Below, piece by piece: positions 43,579 through 54,934 of a stretch of 64,000 nucleotides of DNA. Position 1 is the stretch's first letter, and each line of letters begins with the position of its first letter. Below the pieces are notes generated by a model. It was not told the origin of the DNA and ran no database searches. It saw nothing but the letters and a program-made list of their open reading frames with translations. Both the position numbers and the translations under genes were made by a program. The stretch spans positions 22,848 through 86,847 of the forward strand of contig BDDD01005119.1 in NCBI GenBank assembly GCA_001972305.1, in the 5' to 3' direction. The stretch comes from Cephalotus follicularis (Eukaryota; Streptophyta; Magnoliopsida; Oxalidales; Cephalotaceae).

Positions 43579-44568
43579 TTTCTAACACTCTTGAAATCTT
43601 ATTAGTCTTATTGTTTTGGAAATTTTCAACACAGTGAAACAAATATATATTACTCTTTTAGTGCATTTCTTGATTTCTTAATTTTCAGAATTGTAGACTC
43701 CAATAGTTGATATATGACATTGTGATATGTGGGTGAGGAATACTGAGGTAAAGACAACTTGGCTAAGGCCTAAGGGTAAGTTGTGTAACTATTTTGCTAT
43801 TTGTATTTACATCAATGAATAATTATACATTCACCCTAATATTGTGTAATTTGTATATGTTTGAGAGACTAATTGTAACAAGTTCAACTTGTACTCTTGA
43901 CTCTTGTAGTTGTAGTGGTGACTGTTGAGGACTAAGGAAACTTGAACAGTTGAACTTCATTGTTGAATTGTTGCTAATGGGAGGTGCAGGCAGAAGGCGT
44001 ACTAGCTACAATTATAATCGGAATGCAGTTGTTCATGTTTATGGATTGTTTTATTTATTGTTTTTGGAATGATTTTAGACATTTACTTATTTGTGGACTG
44101 ATGATGGGACTGTTTTTCTTAATGTTTAGTGTTCGACTGATTGTGGACTATTTTGTTTTGTGTTTGTGGACAGTAGCTACAATGTTTTTGGAGGTTTTTA
44201 GCATGTTTTTGGATTGTTTTATTGTGTGATTCATAGGATGAACTTGTTGATAGTTGAAACAGTGTGGATTTATTGTGTGATTCATTAGAATTACCGATTG
44301 AGCCATTTTTTGGTGATCCAAAACAATGGCCATACTAATATTACCGCAATAATATTACTGTTGCATGCATAATAACATACAAATATAAAAAACCATTAAA
44401 AAAATCTTTTGATTTTCGGGTATTACCCAAAACCCGAATTTTCTTTGGGTTCGAATAGTACCCGATTTAACAAAAAGCTGGGTAGGGTTCGGGAGACCCT
44501 AACTACTCTCAGAAACCCAAACCCAAATAGTAATTTGGGTCTGGGTTTTACCCGAATGCACACCCCTA
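43579..44568 (+). mobile_element. 3' region and right terminus of the hAT element
   Basis: Low-complexity GTTTTTGGATTG-like sequence is followed by a subterminal region of CCCGAA/TTCGGG motifs (44415-44555). The end is GAATGCACACCCCTA at 44568. In reverse this starts TAGGGGTGTGCA, a common plant hAT terminus. The 5' end is not found in the window. Confidence 0.55.
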
Positions 44569-45149
44569 ACACATATTATATATATTATAATATCTGTTCA
44601 CTTCATTACATATAGAGTTTTTCTACCGAGTCTGTGTGGCTGACCATTCTTTGAATGGGCAAAATGTTTAGGTCAGGGCGTAAGGACTAGTGGTAAGTGA
44701 TCCGAGAGATTATGTATTTGCTTATGGAGAAGACCTTATGCTTATTTACTTTCTTTTCTGATTATGATGGATTTTATTTGTTTGTATTAGTTGTGTTTGA
44801 ATCAGACCGTATGAGTAGTCGTTCGTATTTGATCCAGTTGTGATGACAGATATTGTGTTTGGCATGGATGCCTACTTGTTTCTGGGGTTGATGTGGTTTG
44901 GCGTTCTTAAAAGTTTTTCATGATGTTTTAGAGTGGGGAAAAATGTGGGGTTCAATTTAAACAACTATTTTTCTTAGTACGGGTTTGATTTAGAGGCTTG
45001 ATTAGAGTATTTAATTGATATTTTTTGAAAATAACATATGTTTGCATGGGAAATTGTTGATCTTGGTTGATTTAATTTATTTTGATTGATAGGATATTTT
45101 TGCTCTAAAAGATTGTACATGATGAGGATATGAATGATGATAAGGAACA
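44569..45149. other. Intergenic, nothing recognised
   Basis: AT-rich and T-rich sequence. No ORF, element end or RNA gene seen. Confidence 0.45.
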
Positions 45150-45503
45150 TCTATTTAGTATGAGGATCATCGATGGCGATCACAGGCTAAAGGCATCAAC
45201 TATCATGCTTCATTGTGTCAATCAAAGATACACAAATACATCAATTTTAATCACTTTGTTTTAGTGATGAATTTGATTAATTTTCTTGAACCCTAATAAA
45301 CCCGGTTTTTATATGATTATATGCATAAATTTTTGAGTCTTGGATTGGTTGATCTTGTTGGAAGTCTTGAATAACCTTGGTTGGAATAGCGAGTCCACCC
45401 ACAAACATGATCAAATTAAATGTAGCATCTAAAAATATGTTCCTCATCCTGAACATAACAAGGCACCACAAGCATGAACTTATAGAATGCATGTGCTCAT
45501 ACG
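45150..45503 (-). repeat. Dispersed repeat, copy C
   Basis: Reverse orientation relative to copies A and B. It shares their two ends (AAGTTCATGCTTGTGGTG and TTGATGTATTTGTGTATC) but lacks most of the middle block found in A and B. Confidence 0.7.
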
Positions 45504-45861
45504 TAGGGGTGTAGACAAATCCAACCGTTCGTAAACAATTCACGACTTGATTCGATAAGAACTAGTTCGTATTCATTCATTAATAAACGAACACGAATAT
45601 GATTTTAAGACTTGTTAGCTTAAAAAACCTGGCATGAACAATGATAAACTCAACTCGTTAATGTTCGTGAACATTTTGTTAAGATTATTAATGATGCTTG
45701 CTATTTTGTTAATTATTTCAATTTTTCCACATACTTATTTGCTATTTATTTGTTTGTAATTTTTTCATTTGAAAAAATTCAAAATTTTTTTATAAACAAG
45801 TCAAAATGCTCGAGTTTGACTTTTAACATAACAAATCGAAATGAGCTTGAGTTGACAACAA
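45504..45861 (+). mobile_element. hAT-like element fragment, 5' terminus only
   Basis: It begins TAGGGGTGTAGACAAATC, a hAT-type terminus. AT-rich sequence follows with CGAACACGAATATGATTTTA, a motif also seen in the degenerate sequence near 55195-55230. It is cut off at about 45860, where copia coding sequence begins. Confidence 0.45.
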
Positions 45862-47706
45862 GAGGATATTATTACCCACCTGACAACAAAGTGCTTGTGA
45901 CCAGGCAAACTACCTTTCTTGAGAAGGACTTCCTATCGAAAGACAGTAGTGGGAGTATGATATAGCTGGATGAGCAATCTACAACACCACGAGTTGAGGA
46001 CCTATCCACTTCTGTTCAAATTGATAAGCCTGAAAAATCAAAAACCACAGGCACACAACCTCTGCGTAGAACTACCCGATTACCTAGGGAACCCGAGAGA
46101 TACTATGGTAGTTTTCTCATTGAAGGAACCCAAGAGGTAAAACTCATGAATGATGATCCAGTTAGCTACAAAGAGGCCATATCAAATATGGACATGGAGA
46201 AGTGGCTTAAAGCCATGAATTCTGAAATGGAATCCATGTACTCCAATCAAGTTTGGAATCTAGTGGATGCACCGGAAGGAGTTAAACCCTTAGGTTGCAA
46301 ATGGATTTTCAAAAGAAAGCTTGGAGACGATGGGAATGTGAAGACCTTCAAAGCTAGGCTCGTAGCCAAAGGCTACAACCAACGAGAAGGGATTGATTAT
46401 AAGGAAACTTCTCCCCCGTAGTCATGCTTAAATCCATTCATATTTTACTTGCTATAGCTGCACATCTTGACTATGAGATATGGCAAATGGATGTGAAGAC
46501 TGCCTTCCTTAATGGAAACATTGATGAAGACATATATATGACAAAACCTGAGGGTTTCACATCCATTGGTGAGGACCAGAAAGTGTGCAAACTTCAAAAG
46601 TCAATTTATGGACTAAAGCAAGCTTCAAGAAGCTGGAACATCCGATTCGATGAAACAATCAAAGAGTTTGGTTTCATAAAGAATCGAGATGAACCATGTG
46701 TGTACGAAAAGCTTAGTGGGAGCTCAGTGACTTTTGTTGTCTTGTACGTTGACGACATACTCCTTATCGGAAATGATGTGATCATGTTGTCCAGCGTAAA
46801 GGCCTGGTTATTCACAGTTTTCTCCATGAAAGACTTGGGAGAAGCTTCCTATATCCTAGGTATAAATGTCTATCGGGATAGATCAAAAAGGATGATAGGA
46901 TTATCCCAGTCTTTGTATATTGACAGAGCACTTAAGCGTTTTAGCATGGAAAATTCCAAGAGAGGTTACCTGCCTCTCTGTCATGGGATTTCACTTTCCA
47001 AGCATATGTCTCCCAAGACACCTGAAGAAAGACAAAGGATGATGCATATTCCTTATGCTTCGGTAATTGGAAGTATCATGTATGCTATGCTTTGCACCAG
47101 ACCAGATATCGCCTATGCTGTAAGTGTTACAATCAGATATCAGTCAGATCTAGGTGAGCAACACTGGAAAGCTGTCAAAGATATCCTCAAGTACCTTAAC
47201 AGGACTAAGGATTTATTCCTAATATATAGAGGAAATGGTATGAAAATTGAGGGTTATACTGACTCTAGTTTTCAAACAGATGTGGATGATTCAAAGTCAA
47301 CATCGGGGTTTGTATTCACCTTGAATGGTGGTGCAGTGAGCTGGAAGAGTTCCAAACAGCCTACCATAGCTGAATACATTGCGACATCGAAAGCTGCCAA
47401 AGAAGGGGTATAGATGAAGAAGTTCATCGAAGATTTGGGTGTAGTTCCTGGCATTGACGATCCGGTATCTTTTACTATGAGAACAATGGAGCGATAGCGC
47501 AGTCCAAGGAGCCAAGATCACACTCAAAATCTAAACACATTCTCAGGCGCTTTCACCTTATACGTGAGATCGTTGATCATGGAGATATAAAAGTGGAGCG
47601 AGTACCAGGGGAAGACAACACTGCAGACCCGCTTATTAAAGCATTACCAAAGGAGGTCTTTGAACGACACCTTAATGCTATGGGTGTGAGACACTACGAC
47701 AACTGA
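45862..47706 (+). pseudogene. Copia pol fragment (RT and RNase H), Angela-like
   Basis: Coding homology begins abruptly in the region after integrase (GYYYPPDNKVLV) and runs through RT (KWIFKRKLG...ARLVAKGYNQ, AFLNGNIDEDIYM, YVDD at about 46747-46758) and RNase H (GYTDSSFQTD, then AEYIATSKAAKEG) to the stop at 47704-47706. Lesions: TAG at 45963-45965, a one-base loss near 46405 before the SPVVML motif, TAG at 47411-47413 in place of Trp, and another one-base shift near 47470. Gag, protease and integrase are absent. The wording of RT resembles the Angela/BARE lineage, which fits the long LTR that follows. Confidence 0.85.
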
Positions 47707-47710
47707 CTTT

Positions 47711-47727
47711 AGTCTTTAGTGGGAGAT
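47711..47727 (+). other. Polypurine tract of the Angela-like copia
   Basis: AGTCTTTAGTGGGAGAT lies between the pol stop and the LTR. Confidence 0.75.
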
Positions 47728-49492
47728 TGTTAGAGATAAAGTCCTGCAAGCCAGTGCCGAGCTTGCATTTACTCTATCTTGTATATGACAATTTATATTC
47801 AATAGAGATGTTTATATTTTATCATTGGTTATGAGTTCATTATTTAAATACATGTTTATTTAATAATAAATGAATATCCTGGAATAAATTTAGAGAACCA
47901 AGTTCATGATAAGATCATGATGTGAGAGTTTGAATATTTGTATACTTTATTTTGAATCTTCCTGGTTATAGGATTGACACTTAGGGCATGATCAATCTGG
48001 ATAAACCATCACATACCGTCAGATCGGTAAGCAGAGGGTGACTGATCTCATTCTCACTCGCATGGTCGATGCTATGACAACTACGTGGGTGCTCGTTGAA
48101 TGATTAACGAGTTTACTAAAAGTGACTGAAAATAGAATATCTGTATGGAGTTTTCCTTGCTTGTTATACAGAATTCTAGTTTTACAGCAGTGCAAGTGGT
48201 CCTTGGACATGAGCCGTCATTGGATGTCTTGTATATATGGTGCTGTGTTTTGATGGTGCTTAAATACATATTCAATAAAATGTATACAGACATTAGTTGT
48301 ACATAGTACCCTTATGTATGGAGACATGTGAACGTGCAATAATGATTCCATTGCTTCTAGTAAAAGAAGATTATACTCATGATGATTTTCATTAGCGATT
48401 TAATGCATGGCCAGGTTAGCCATGATATCAAGTGTCTGATATCATTGGTAAAATATTAGAGGGGCACCTCTAATATTATTTAAGGTTGACGAAAGATAAT
48501 CACGTAGCTAAAGATTAAGTTATTAGGGTCTGACATAATCCGTACCCTAAATTTAATCAGAGCATTGTCAGTGGAGGGACTATACGTGCAGGTACCTGTA
48601 AATCATGGTTCACAGATAATTCATATTACATGGGGGTCTTATGCATTGTTAGATGTCGATGTCGACCTATAGGATGCCTGAGATTAAATTGATAATTAAT
48701 CTTAGAAGAAAAGAATTAAAAGAGTTTTAATTCAAAAAATCCGAGAGGGTGTTTTCTTTTTATGTGAAAATAAATACCTAATCGGATAATCGTGAGTTTC
48801 ACAATTTAATCCTACGGTCATCGTAATAGTGAACTCATAGGGTCACACACAATACATGCTGATATTTTCAACACCGTATGAGAGAAAAATAATTATGATA
48901 ATTATTTCCCAATTACATTTAATGAGATTAAATGTTCTTAATGTGATTAAGGAAAATAAGTAGTCTTTTTGGAAACAAAGACTATTTATGTTAAGTAGGA
49001 TACTTGACTAAAATAGGAGATTGAGGAATTAGTGTTAACACGTTTTTTACTAGCATAAAAAACAAAAAACACGTTTTTCTCTCAAGCAGCCAGTCGTGCT
49101 CTTTCCTCTCTCTCTCGCTCTCAAGAAAATGCATAACCTGCAATCAAGAGTTGAAGACTTGAACGCAGCCTGGTGTTGGAGATCGAAGCTTAGTGTGGAT
49201 ACCTTGGAGGCCTTCTAATCTTGGAGGCTAGAACCCGTGCCAATCAAGCAAAGAGATTGCTGACTTTGGAAGCAAGGATTCGTGATCATCAAGGAAGGAG
49301 CCGCTCCATCTTGTGAGTTAATTCTGCCCGCTCCTTCTTATTTGATATCTATATTTCTGATTGTATATGTATGCTCAAAGATCTTGGATTGAATCTTGTG
49401 ACTTGTTGATCATGAGATGATAACGGATTATTTTAGGGCTGCATGCATCTAGATTTTTAATTATCTTGTTTGATCGCTATAAGGTTCCAACA
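47728..49492 (+). repeat. 3' LTR of the Angela-like copia, about 1.8 kb
   Basis: It starts TGTTAGAGATAAAG after the polypurine tract and ends GGTTCCAACA, immediately before minus-strand copia coding sequence (TCTGG at 49493-49497). 1,765 bp is in the usual range for Angela-type LTRs. The matching 5' LTR and 5' half of the element are missing. Confidence 0.65.
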
Positions 49493-50819
49493 TCTGGAGC
49501 AAACATGAACAGAATACCCAAAATCAATAAACCACTCGTTTTTACGGGAAGAATTGCTTTTACATTTGAAGATGGTGATGAGTTCATCTCCATAGTCCTT
49601 GTCCATCAAACACCACTGCCGAAATTTGGGAACCATCATTATCTTTTTCCCGTTGAGGACAATTTTACTTGATATGGCTATATTCCTTGCAGTGATAATA
49701 TTGTATGCCATTTCCACTATCCCTGGATTTAGACCTACTTCGATTAAATCCCCTATCAGTGGACCTTCCTCGCCTATCAACTACCAAGACACTATCCTCA
49801 CTGCTTGATGCCAAATTACCATCAATTTTCATCTTACTTTTAAGATTAACTTTGACATTCTCCATCCATATCGAATCTCGGCCATATATCATAGTATCCC
49901 TGAAATGGTTATACAAAGGTGCCAAATAGCATAACAATAACAAGGCCTGATCTTCATCTTCTATCTTCATATCAATTCTTGACAACTTAGTAATTATGGA
50001 ATTAAACTCGGAGATATGAGATTGAATAGAAGTACCTTCTGCCATGTGTAATGTGTACAATCGCTGCTTCAACACTACAAAAAAACAGGCAACGACGAGG
50101 ACACCTCTCCTTGCCAAGCTCTTGTGGTTGAATCAACTGTAATGGTATAGCGAGGGGGAGTCACCCTCGTCGTTGCCTTCCTCGCAATCAATTCAGCGAG
50201 GGTACGGCGAGGGTAGCCGAGGGTTAACACCCTTGCAGGCAGCTCCTCGTGGCTCGCGTGTCCCCTCGCCGATTTAAAAAAAATGGAGGTTGGATGGAGG
50301 AAATCAATACCTAAAATCGAATCTTGGAGGTTGGCTAGAGCTTGGAAAAGAAAGAAAGAGAGGGAGACCGATGGTAAGGAGAAGGGAGAAAGAGAGGGAG
50401 AGCCTTGGTGAGAGAGAAAAAATAAAGCGTAAGAAGAATGAGGGAAAAAAAGGGCCGGTTAGGTTAGGGTAAGTGTCACGAGGGCACTAAATAAAAAAAT
50501 TTAAAACGGCGAGGGCATTAAGTGCCCTCGCCACGATCCCTCGTGGTTGACTGTTTTTTTTGTAGTTTAACCGGAGCCTGTTCGTAAAAGATTTTATGAG
50601 ATACAAATTCTCCAATTTTACCCACAAATCCGTCGTCGTCTTTTCCGACAACACCTCTTGAAGCACATCATTAGACAAACACAACTGGATCACAGAACGT
50701 GCTCTATCATCCATCTCTTCCCAATCATCGTCTGACATCGTATCTGGCTTCTTCGCTTTTCCCCACAAGGCCTTTTTCACATCTTGTTGCGTTAGAACCG
50801 CCATCATCGCACTTTTCAT
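49493..50819 (-). pseudogene. Copia gag and protease start, split by a CACTA element
   Basis: Gag reads leftward from 50819 (KKALWGKAKKPDTMSDDDWEEMDD, TTTDLWVKLENLYLIKSFTNRLRL) to 50571 and resumes at 50072 (KQRLYTLHMAEGTSIQSH...DSIWMENVK). A decayed knuckle (YYHCKEYSHIK) and stop follow at 49665-49667. After a frame change comes the protease start (WFIDFGYSVHVCSR), where the catalytic DSG reads DFG. Gag flows directly across the CACTA insertion if it is removed. Confidence 0.8.
50073..50567. mobile_element. Non-autonomous CACTA element, 495 bp
   Basis: The left end is CACTACAAAAAAACAGGCAA and the right end (reverse complement) is AACTACAAAAAAAACAGTCA. Both continue with ACGAGG. It carries subterminal CGAGGG/CCCTCG repeats, typical of CACTA ends. 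The target duplication is 3 bp, CAA at 50070-50072 and TAA at 50568-50570, with one mismatch. No transposase. Its position in the middle of a copia gag fixes the ends well. Confidence 0.8.
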
Positions 50820-50947
50820 AAACTGAAATTGATGTTGGCATCTAATTTTTCAACTTCAAATTTCGTTGCAGTAGACCGAGCCATAATAACGACTGAAAAA
50901 GAATATGTCTCTGATATTACTTGTTGAAAAAATATGATCTTTTTTCC

Positions 50948-50958
50948 CTTTGATACCA
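50948..50958 (-). other. Primer-binding site of the minus-strand copia, mutated
   Basis: On the minus strand it reads TGGTATCAAAG, one base off the initiator-Met site. Confidence 0.6.
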
Positions 50959-50963
50959 CTCAT

Positions 50964-51389
50964 TGAGAAACCACCCAGACGCTTTGATATCAAATTACCG
51001 GTTCAATCCATCAACGAAAATAAACAAATTAGATAAAAGATAAATAAAAGATTCAGTAAACACAAGAGAACATTAGATTTACGTGGTTCGGTAAAATCGT
51101 GCCTATGTCTACGAAGAGATAGACATATTCTTTCACTATAAGAAATATCAGTGCAAGATAACAATTGAGTTTTTATGCCTAAAACCTAATCCAACAAAAC
51201 CCTTGTACACCATATCTCAACCCAAAGAACAAACTCTCACATTGTGTCTGTATTTCCATACTCTTATACTCATATTTATACTCACAAAGTACTTGCTTAC
51301 TAAGTAATCATAATATTTGTCAACAAAGAAATTCTAATGTTTGTTTACCAAGTATACTTATTAGTAAAGTCAAATACTTGGACCTTACA
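50964..51389 (-). repeat. 5' LTR of the minus-strand copia
   Basis: TGAGAAACC to CCTTACA, about 426 bp. A minus-strand TATAAATA lies near 51268-51275. The outer edge is inferred from the TG/CA rule because the partner LTR is missing. Confidence 0.45.
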
Positions 51390-51901
51390 CTAAAATATGA
51401 GTCAAGCCTAATAAATTTTTTGTGTTTATTAAAAGCTTACTAAATGTTCGGTTCGAACTTAAACTCGATAAAATCTTAACGCGTCAAATTTAAACAATAT
51501 TTTTAAATTTATTAAAAACTAGGCCCAAACTTGAACTAAACAAGATTTTAACATGTCAAACTTTAACCTGTCTAAACTCGACTCAATTCTATCCGTGCGA
51601 CTAATTTTTTAATAATTATCATCTTCCTAGCAGAAAAATCAATAAAGTAAAGCTAAGTTTGACTATTGAAGAAAAGCCCAATTTGCTAGCTATGTAGGCA
51701 ACGTATAATACATGCAGTCTAGTGTAGTTGTAGGACGCCTCTCTCTCGGATAACGGCCCATCTCGATAGCCCACTGGATGACTGGAGTGGAGTGGATGAT
51801 ATTTGGATATAACTAAAAACTGAGAAGAAATAATTAAAAAAGCGAAAAAGAAATCCCTCTTCATCTCTCAAACTACATCAACAGTACAACTAGAAGAATT
51901 C
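51390..51901 (+). promoter_or_regulatory. Upstream region of the NYN-domain gene
   Basis: 51400-51600 is AT-rich and looks like a degenerate hAT MITE (repeated ACTCGA-type and AAACTTGAACT motifs). The proximal 150 bp holds GGCCCA (51755-51760) and AGCCCA (51768-51773), similar to the site II elements of plant organelle-protein and housekeeping genes. CTCTCTC tracts are nearby. A TATAAT-like stretch is at about 51702. There is no strong TATA box near the start. Confidence 0.4.
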
Positions 51902-53137
51902 ATGAACTCTCTATGCAATTACATAAACATCTTCCCCATAAAACCCATCTCTATCCCCAAAAACAAAAACAAAAACAAAAACAAACATAATCAATTCGCT
52001 GTCTCTATAAAACAGCCAAAAACCTCCTCGAAATGTTGCGTAATCAGAGCCACGTCAGACATCGACATGGTAATAAACAAACAGGGCATCTACACTCCCA
52101 AGCAGGACAGCAAGGTAGTGATCCTGTGGGACCTAGACAACAAACCCCCGCGAGGGCCTCCGTACGAGGCAGCCATGGCGCTGAAGCAGGTGGGCGAGAG
52201 GTTCGGAGACATCGTGGAGATGTCTGCCTACGCGAACCGGCACGCGTTCATCCACCTCCCTCAGTGGGTCCTTGAAGAACGACGCGAGCGAACCCAGATG
52301 GACGTACTAGAGCGCAGGGGTGTGGTGAGGCCTAGTGATCCCTACATCTGCGGAGTTTGTGGTCGCAAGTGTAAGACCAACTTGGACCTCAAGAAGCATT
52401 TCAAGCAATTGCACGAGCGAGAGCGACAAAAGAAGCTCAATAGAATGAGGTCGTTGAAGGGGAGGAAACGGCAGCGTTTTAAGGAGAGGTTCATTAGTGG
52501 GAATCACAAGTATAACGAGGCTGCGAGGGATTTGATTAAGCCCCGAGTTGGGTATGGATTAGCGAATGAGCTGAGGAGGGCTGGGGTTTATGTGAAGACT
52601 GTGGAGGATAAGCCCCAGGCTGCGGATTGGGCGGTGAAGAGGCAAATGCAGCATTCCATGAGTCGAGGGATTGATTGGTTGGTGTTGGTGTCGGATGATG
52701 GGGATTTTAAGGAGATGCTGAGGAGTGCTAGGGAGGCCAATTTGGGGACGTTGGTGGTGGGGGATTGGGACAGGGCTCTGGGGAGGGAGGCCGATTTGTG
52801 GGTACCTTGGAATGGAGTGGAGAATGGGGACGTTACGGAGAAGGATTTGGTGCCTAAGAATGGGAGGAGGGCCAGGAGGAGGAGTGGCGGATTTGATGAG
52901 GCGGTGGGGGAAGATGGGTTGTTTTCGGCTACGGGTTTTGAGGAGGAGAGGAAGGATTTGGACAGTGTTTTGGATGAGCTTGTTGGGAGGAGCACTGGGT
53001 TTGGTGGTGTTAGGATTTCCGCCTTTTCGGAAGGGGAATGGGAAGAGGATGAGGGAGAATGGGTGATAGAGGTAGAGGACGAGGACGAGGAAGGGGACTA
53101 TTTGTTGGATGATAGTGAGGATGATGAAAATGACTGA
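51902..53137 (+). CDS. NYN-domain putative ribonuclease with embedded C2H2 zinc finger
   Basis: A 411-residue single-exon gene. Residues 1-50 are basic, Ser/Lys/Asn-rich and lack acids, consistent with a chloroplast or mitochondrial transit peptide. Residues 71-82 (KVVILWDLDNKPP) open a NYN/PIN-like nuclease fold. The other acidic catalytic candidates are Asp242 (AADWAVKRQM) and SDDGDF (264-269). The motif VVGD...ADLWVPW (285-303) closes the fold. A C2H2 finger (Cys150, Cys153, His166, His171) is inserted within the nuclease region and followed by a basic stretch (173-197) that could bind RNA. The tail (380-411) is very acidic. Plants have a family annotated as putative endonuclease with C2H2 finger; NYN proteins generally cut RNA, and relatives act in organelle transcript processing. 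RNA cleavage here is inferred. A hexanucleotide repeat (about 51959-51987) encodes an N-terminal Lys-Asn run. Confidence 0.9.
   Translation: MNSLCNYINIFPIKPISIPKNKNKNKNKHNQFAVSIKQPKTSSKCCVIRATSDIDMVINKQGIYTPKQDSKVVILWDLDNKPPRGPPYEAAMALKQVGERFGDIVEMSAYANRHAFIHLPQWVLEERRERTQMDVLERRGVVRPSDPYICGVCGRKCKTNLDLKKHFKQLHERERQKKLNRMRSLKGRKRQRFKERFISGNHKYNEAARDLIKPRVGYGLANELRRAGVYVKTVEDKPQAADWAVKRQMQHSMSRGIDWLVLVSDDGDFKEMLRSAREANLGTLVVGDWDRALGREADLWVPWNGVENGDVTEKDLVPKNGRRARRRSGGFDEAVGEDGLFSATGFEEERKDLDSVLDELVGRSTGFGGVRISAFSEGEWEEDEGEWVIEVEDEDEEGDYLLDDSEDDEND
51959..51987 (+). repeat. Coding (AAAAAC)n microsatellite
   Basis: About five AAAAAC units within the transit-peptide-like N-terminus give alternating Asn and Lys residues. 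Length changes of six bases would keep frame. Confidence 0.85.
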
Positions 53138-54360
53138 GGTGCCTCATAGAGACAAGTAATCTTTCTTATATTTTTGCGCAACTAGGATATGCAGTCTGTG
53201 TTTGTTGAACAATTATGAGAAAAGATGGATAAATTGAACCAAGGGACAAGTACTTGAGCTGATAATCTGATTCATAACATGGATGCTTGTAGTAGATCGT
53301 TTGGTGGATGTGCAGTGTTAATAGATTATCTTTACTGGCATGAACAAATGAAATGTTTGATGAACAGAGTTGCTCCTTTGGCATTCATCCAAATTTAGAG
53401 GCATTCAGATTTGCAAATGGCATGTCCTCCCAGACCACCAGCGTATGTTTCTTGTCTTTGTATCAGAGCTTAAGTCATTCATTTTCTACAGTAGTGATTA
53501 GTAGCACATTGCAATCTATCGAGAAAAACTATCTCATCATTTGCCTAATGTTTCTTGTTTAACTTGCTATTTTGCTATAAATAATTAGAACTTGCTGTGG
53601 TAGGAGTCGGTTGCATAAGTTCTTAATTAGAAACTATCTCACAGTGGGCATTTTGCACTAATCTTGTACCCCAAGAGGGAACATCGTCTAAGTTTTTTTT
53701 AGACAGATACAGGATGAAATACGTTTTGCTCAACTTATTATGTCTTTTCCTATTGGTGTTATGTTTGCACTGTTGTATCAATTTCTGTTTTATTGGTTTG
53801 GAATGTTGTGGCTTCTTCTTGCTGGTTTTGAATGTTGCTGCATCAATATCTTTCTTGTTTTACTTAAAAATTTACTTTAATATAAGCCAAAGAAAATAAG
53901 TTGCCTGCAATGACCTTGAATGTACAAAGATGGATGGTGAATATATAAACGGGCTCATTTTATAACAACATTTATATACAAAGAAGTAAAAGTGAGAAAA
54001 CAGAGATCAAAGTATGACTTCTATTATTGAATTGCCTATCGAAAATATGTTTTTAGAGTGTTAACATGGATTATTTGCCCTATGAATGTCATGTGCAACA
54101 TGCTCCAAGGCATCAAGAAGAGGAATTAGGCATTGAGGTGGGTCCAAAAGAGGAAGTGAAGGAATGGAAGCTGAAGGGTGTTGTGTGGCCCTGCATAAAG
54201 CTAAAGAAATGTAATCATTCCTTTAATTTTTGGACGAACACCTATTCAACCTTTGCTTGCTTGCCAAAAATTACCTTGACTTACTAGCATTCAGTATATG
54301 TATAACTGAAATAGTTGTTCATAGTCGCTAATTTTTTCTTTCTCAATGGTGTTTGCCTTG

Positions 54361-54382
54361 TATATATATATATATATATATA
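54361..54382. repeat. (TA)n microsatellite
   Basis: A pure TA run of 22 bp. Confidence 0.9.
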
Positions 54383-54913
54383 TTATATCAAGCTGTCCTT
54401 AAGAATTTGATGCGGGCGTCATAAATAATGTTCCATTTTTCGTGGAACAATATGCTTGTACAGTTGTACTCCTAGCCTAGGTTCACGAAGTCGATCTTAA
54501 AAATTTTTATGCAGCCTTGAATGCGATTTGCAGTTTTGAGATTTTACAATTACTTTCCTATTGTGATATATATATGAGCTGAGCTTTGAAATTATATTGA
54601 TTGTTTAAGTTTCCTGACGTGTATTGTTTTGATATCAACATCCCCGCCACTCAATTAAGCACATTACTTGTTACTCAACACTTTATGCATCAAAAGAATT
54701 ATCAGTCTTATTAATTTAGGCCCTTTTTCTCATATTAATTTAATCTTACTGTTGGTACTTAGAAGGTTTACCCATTGGATGTCCCCAAAAAAGAAAAAAA
54801 AAAGTTTGCGTCCACTAGATTCACATTAGCAGTCTCTTTGATTGCCAGGGATTCGGCCTGATATTGGTGAATTTGCTCATTTTGCTCATTTTGAACGGGG
54901 GGTTGTTTTTTTT

Positions 54914-54934
54914 GTGTGTGTGTGTGTGTGTGTG
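54914..54934. repeat. (TG)n microsatellite
   Basis: About ten TG units after a T-run. Confidence 0.9.

Larger units (their letters stand above)
49493..51389 (-). mobile_element. 5' part of a Tork/Tnt1-like copia, minus strand
   Basis: From the right: LTR (50964-51389), primer site, gag and the start of protease, cut at 49493 by the Angela-like LTR end. The remaining pol and left LTR are not found to the left of 45862, so the insertion was followed by deletion. The gag is interrupted by a CACTA element. Confidence 0.65.

Noticed and set aside
43984-44229. 81-codon hydrophobic ORF
   Set aside because: Arises from the T/G-rich repetitive 3' region of the hAT element; Phe/Leu/Met content follows base composition.
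54066-54287. 73-codon ORF downstream of the NYN gene
   Set aside because: Starts with plausible residues, but no motif, no splice context and low-complexity neighbours; not supported as a gene.
54361-54382. TA-rich MITE
   Set aside because: Simple dinucleotide repeat, no inverted termini.
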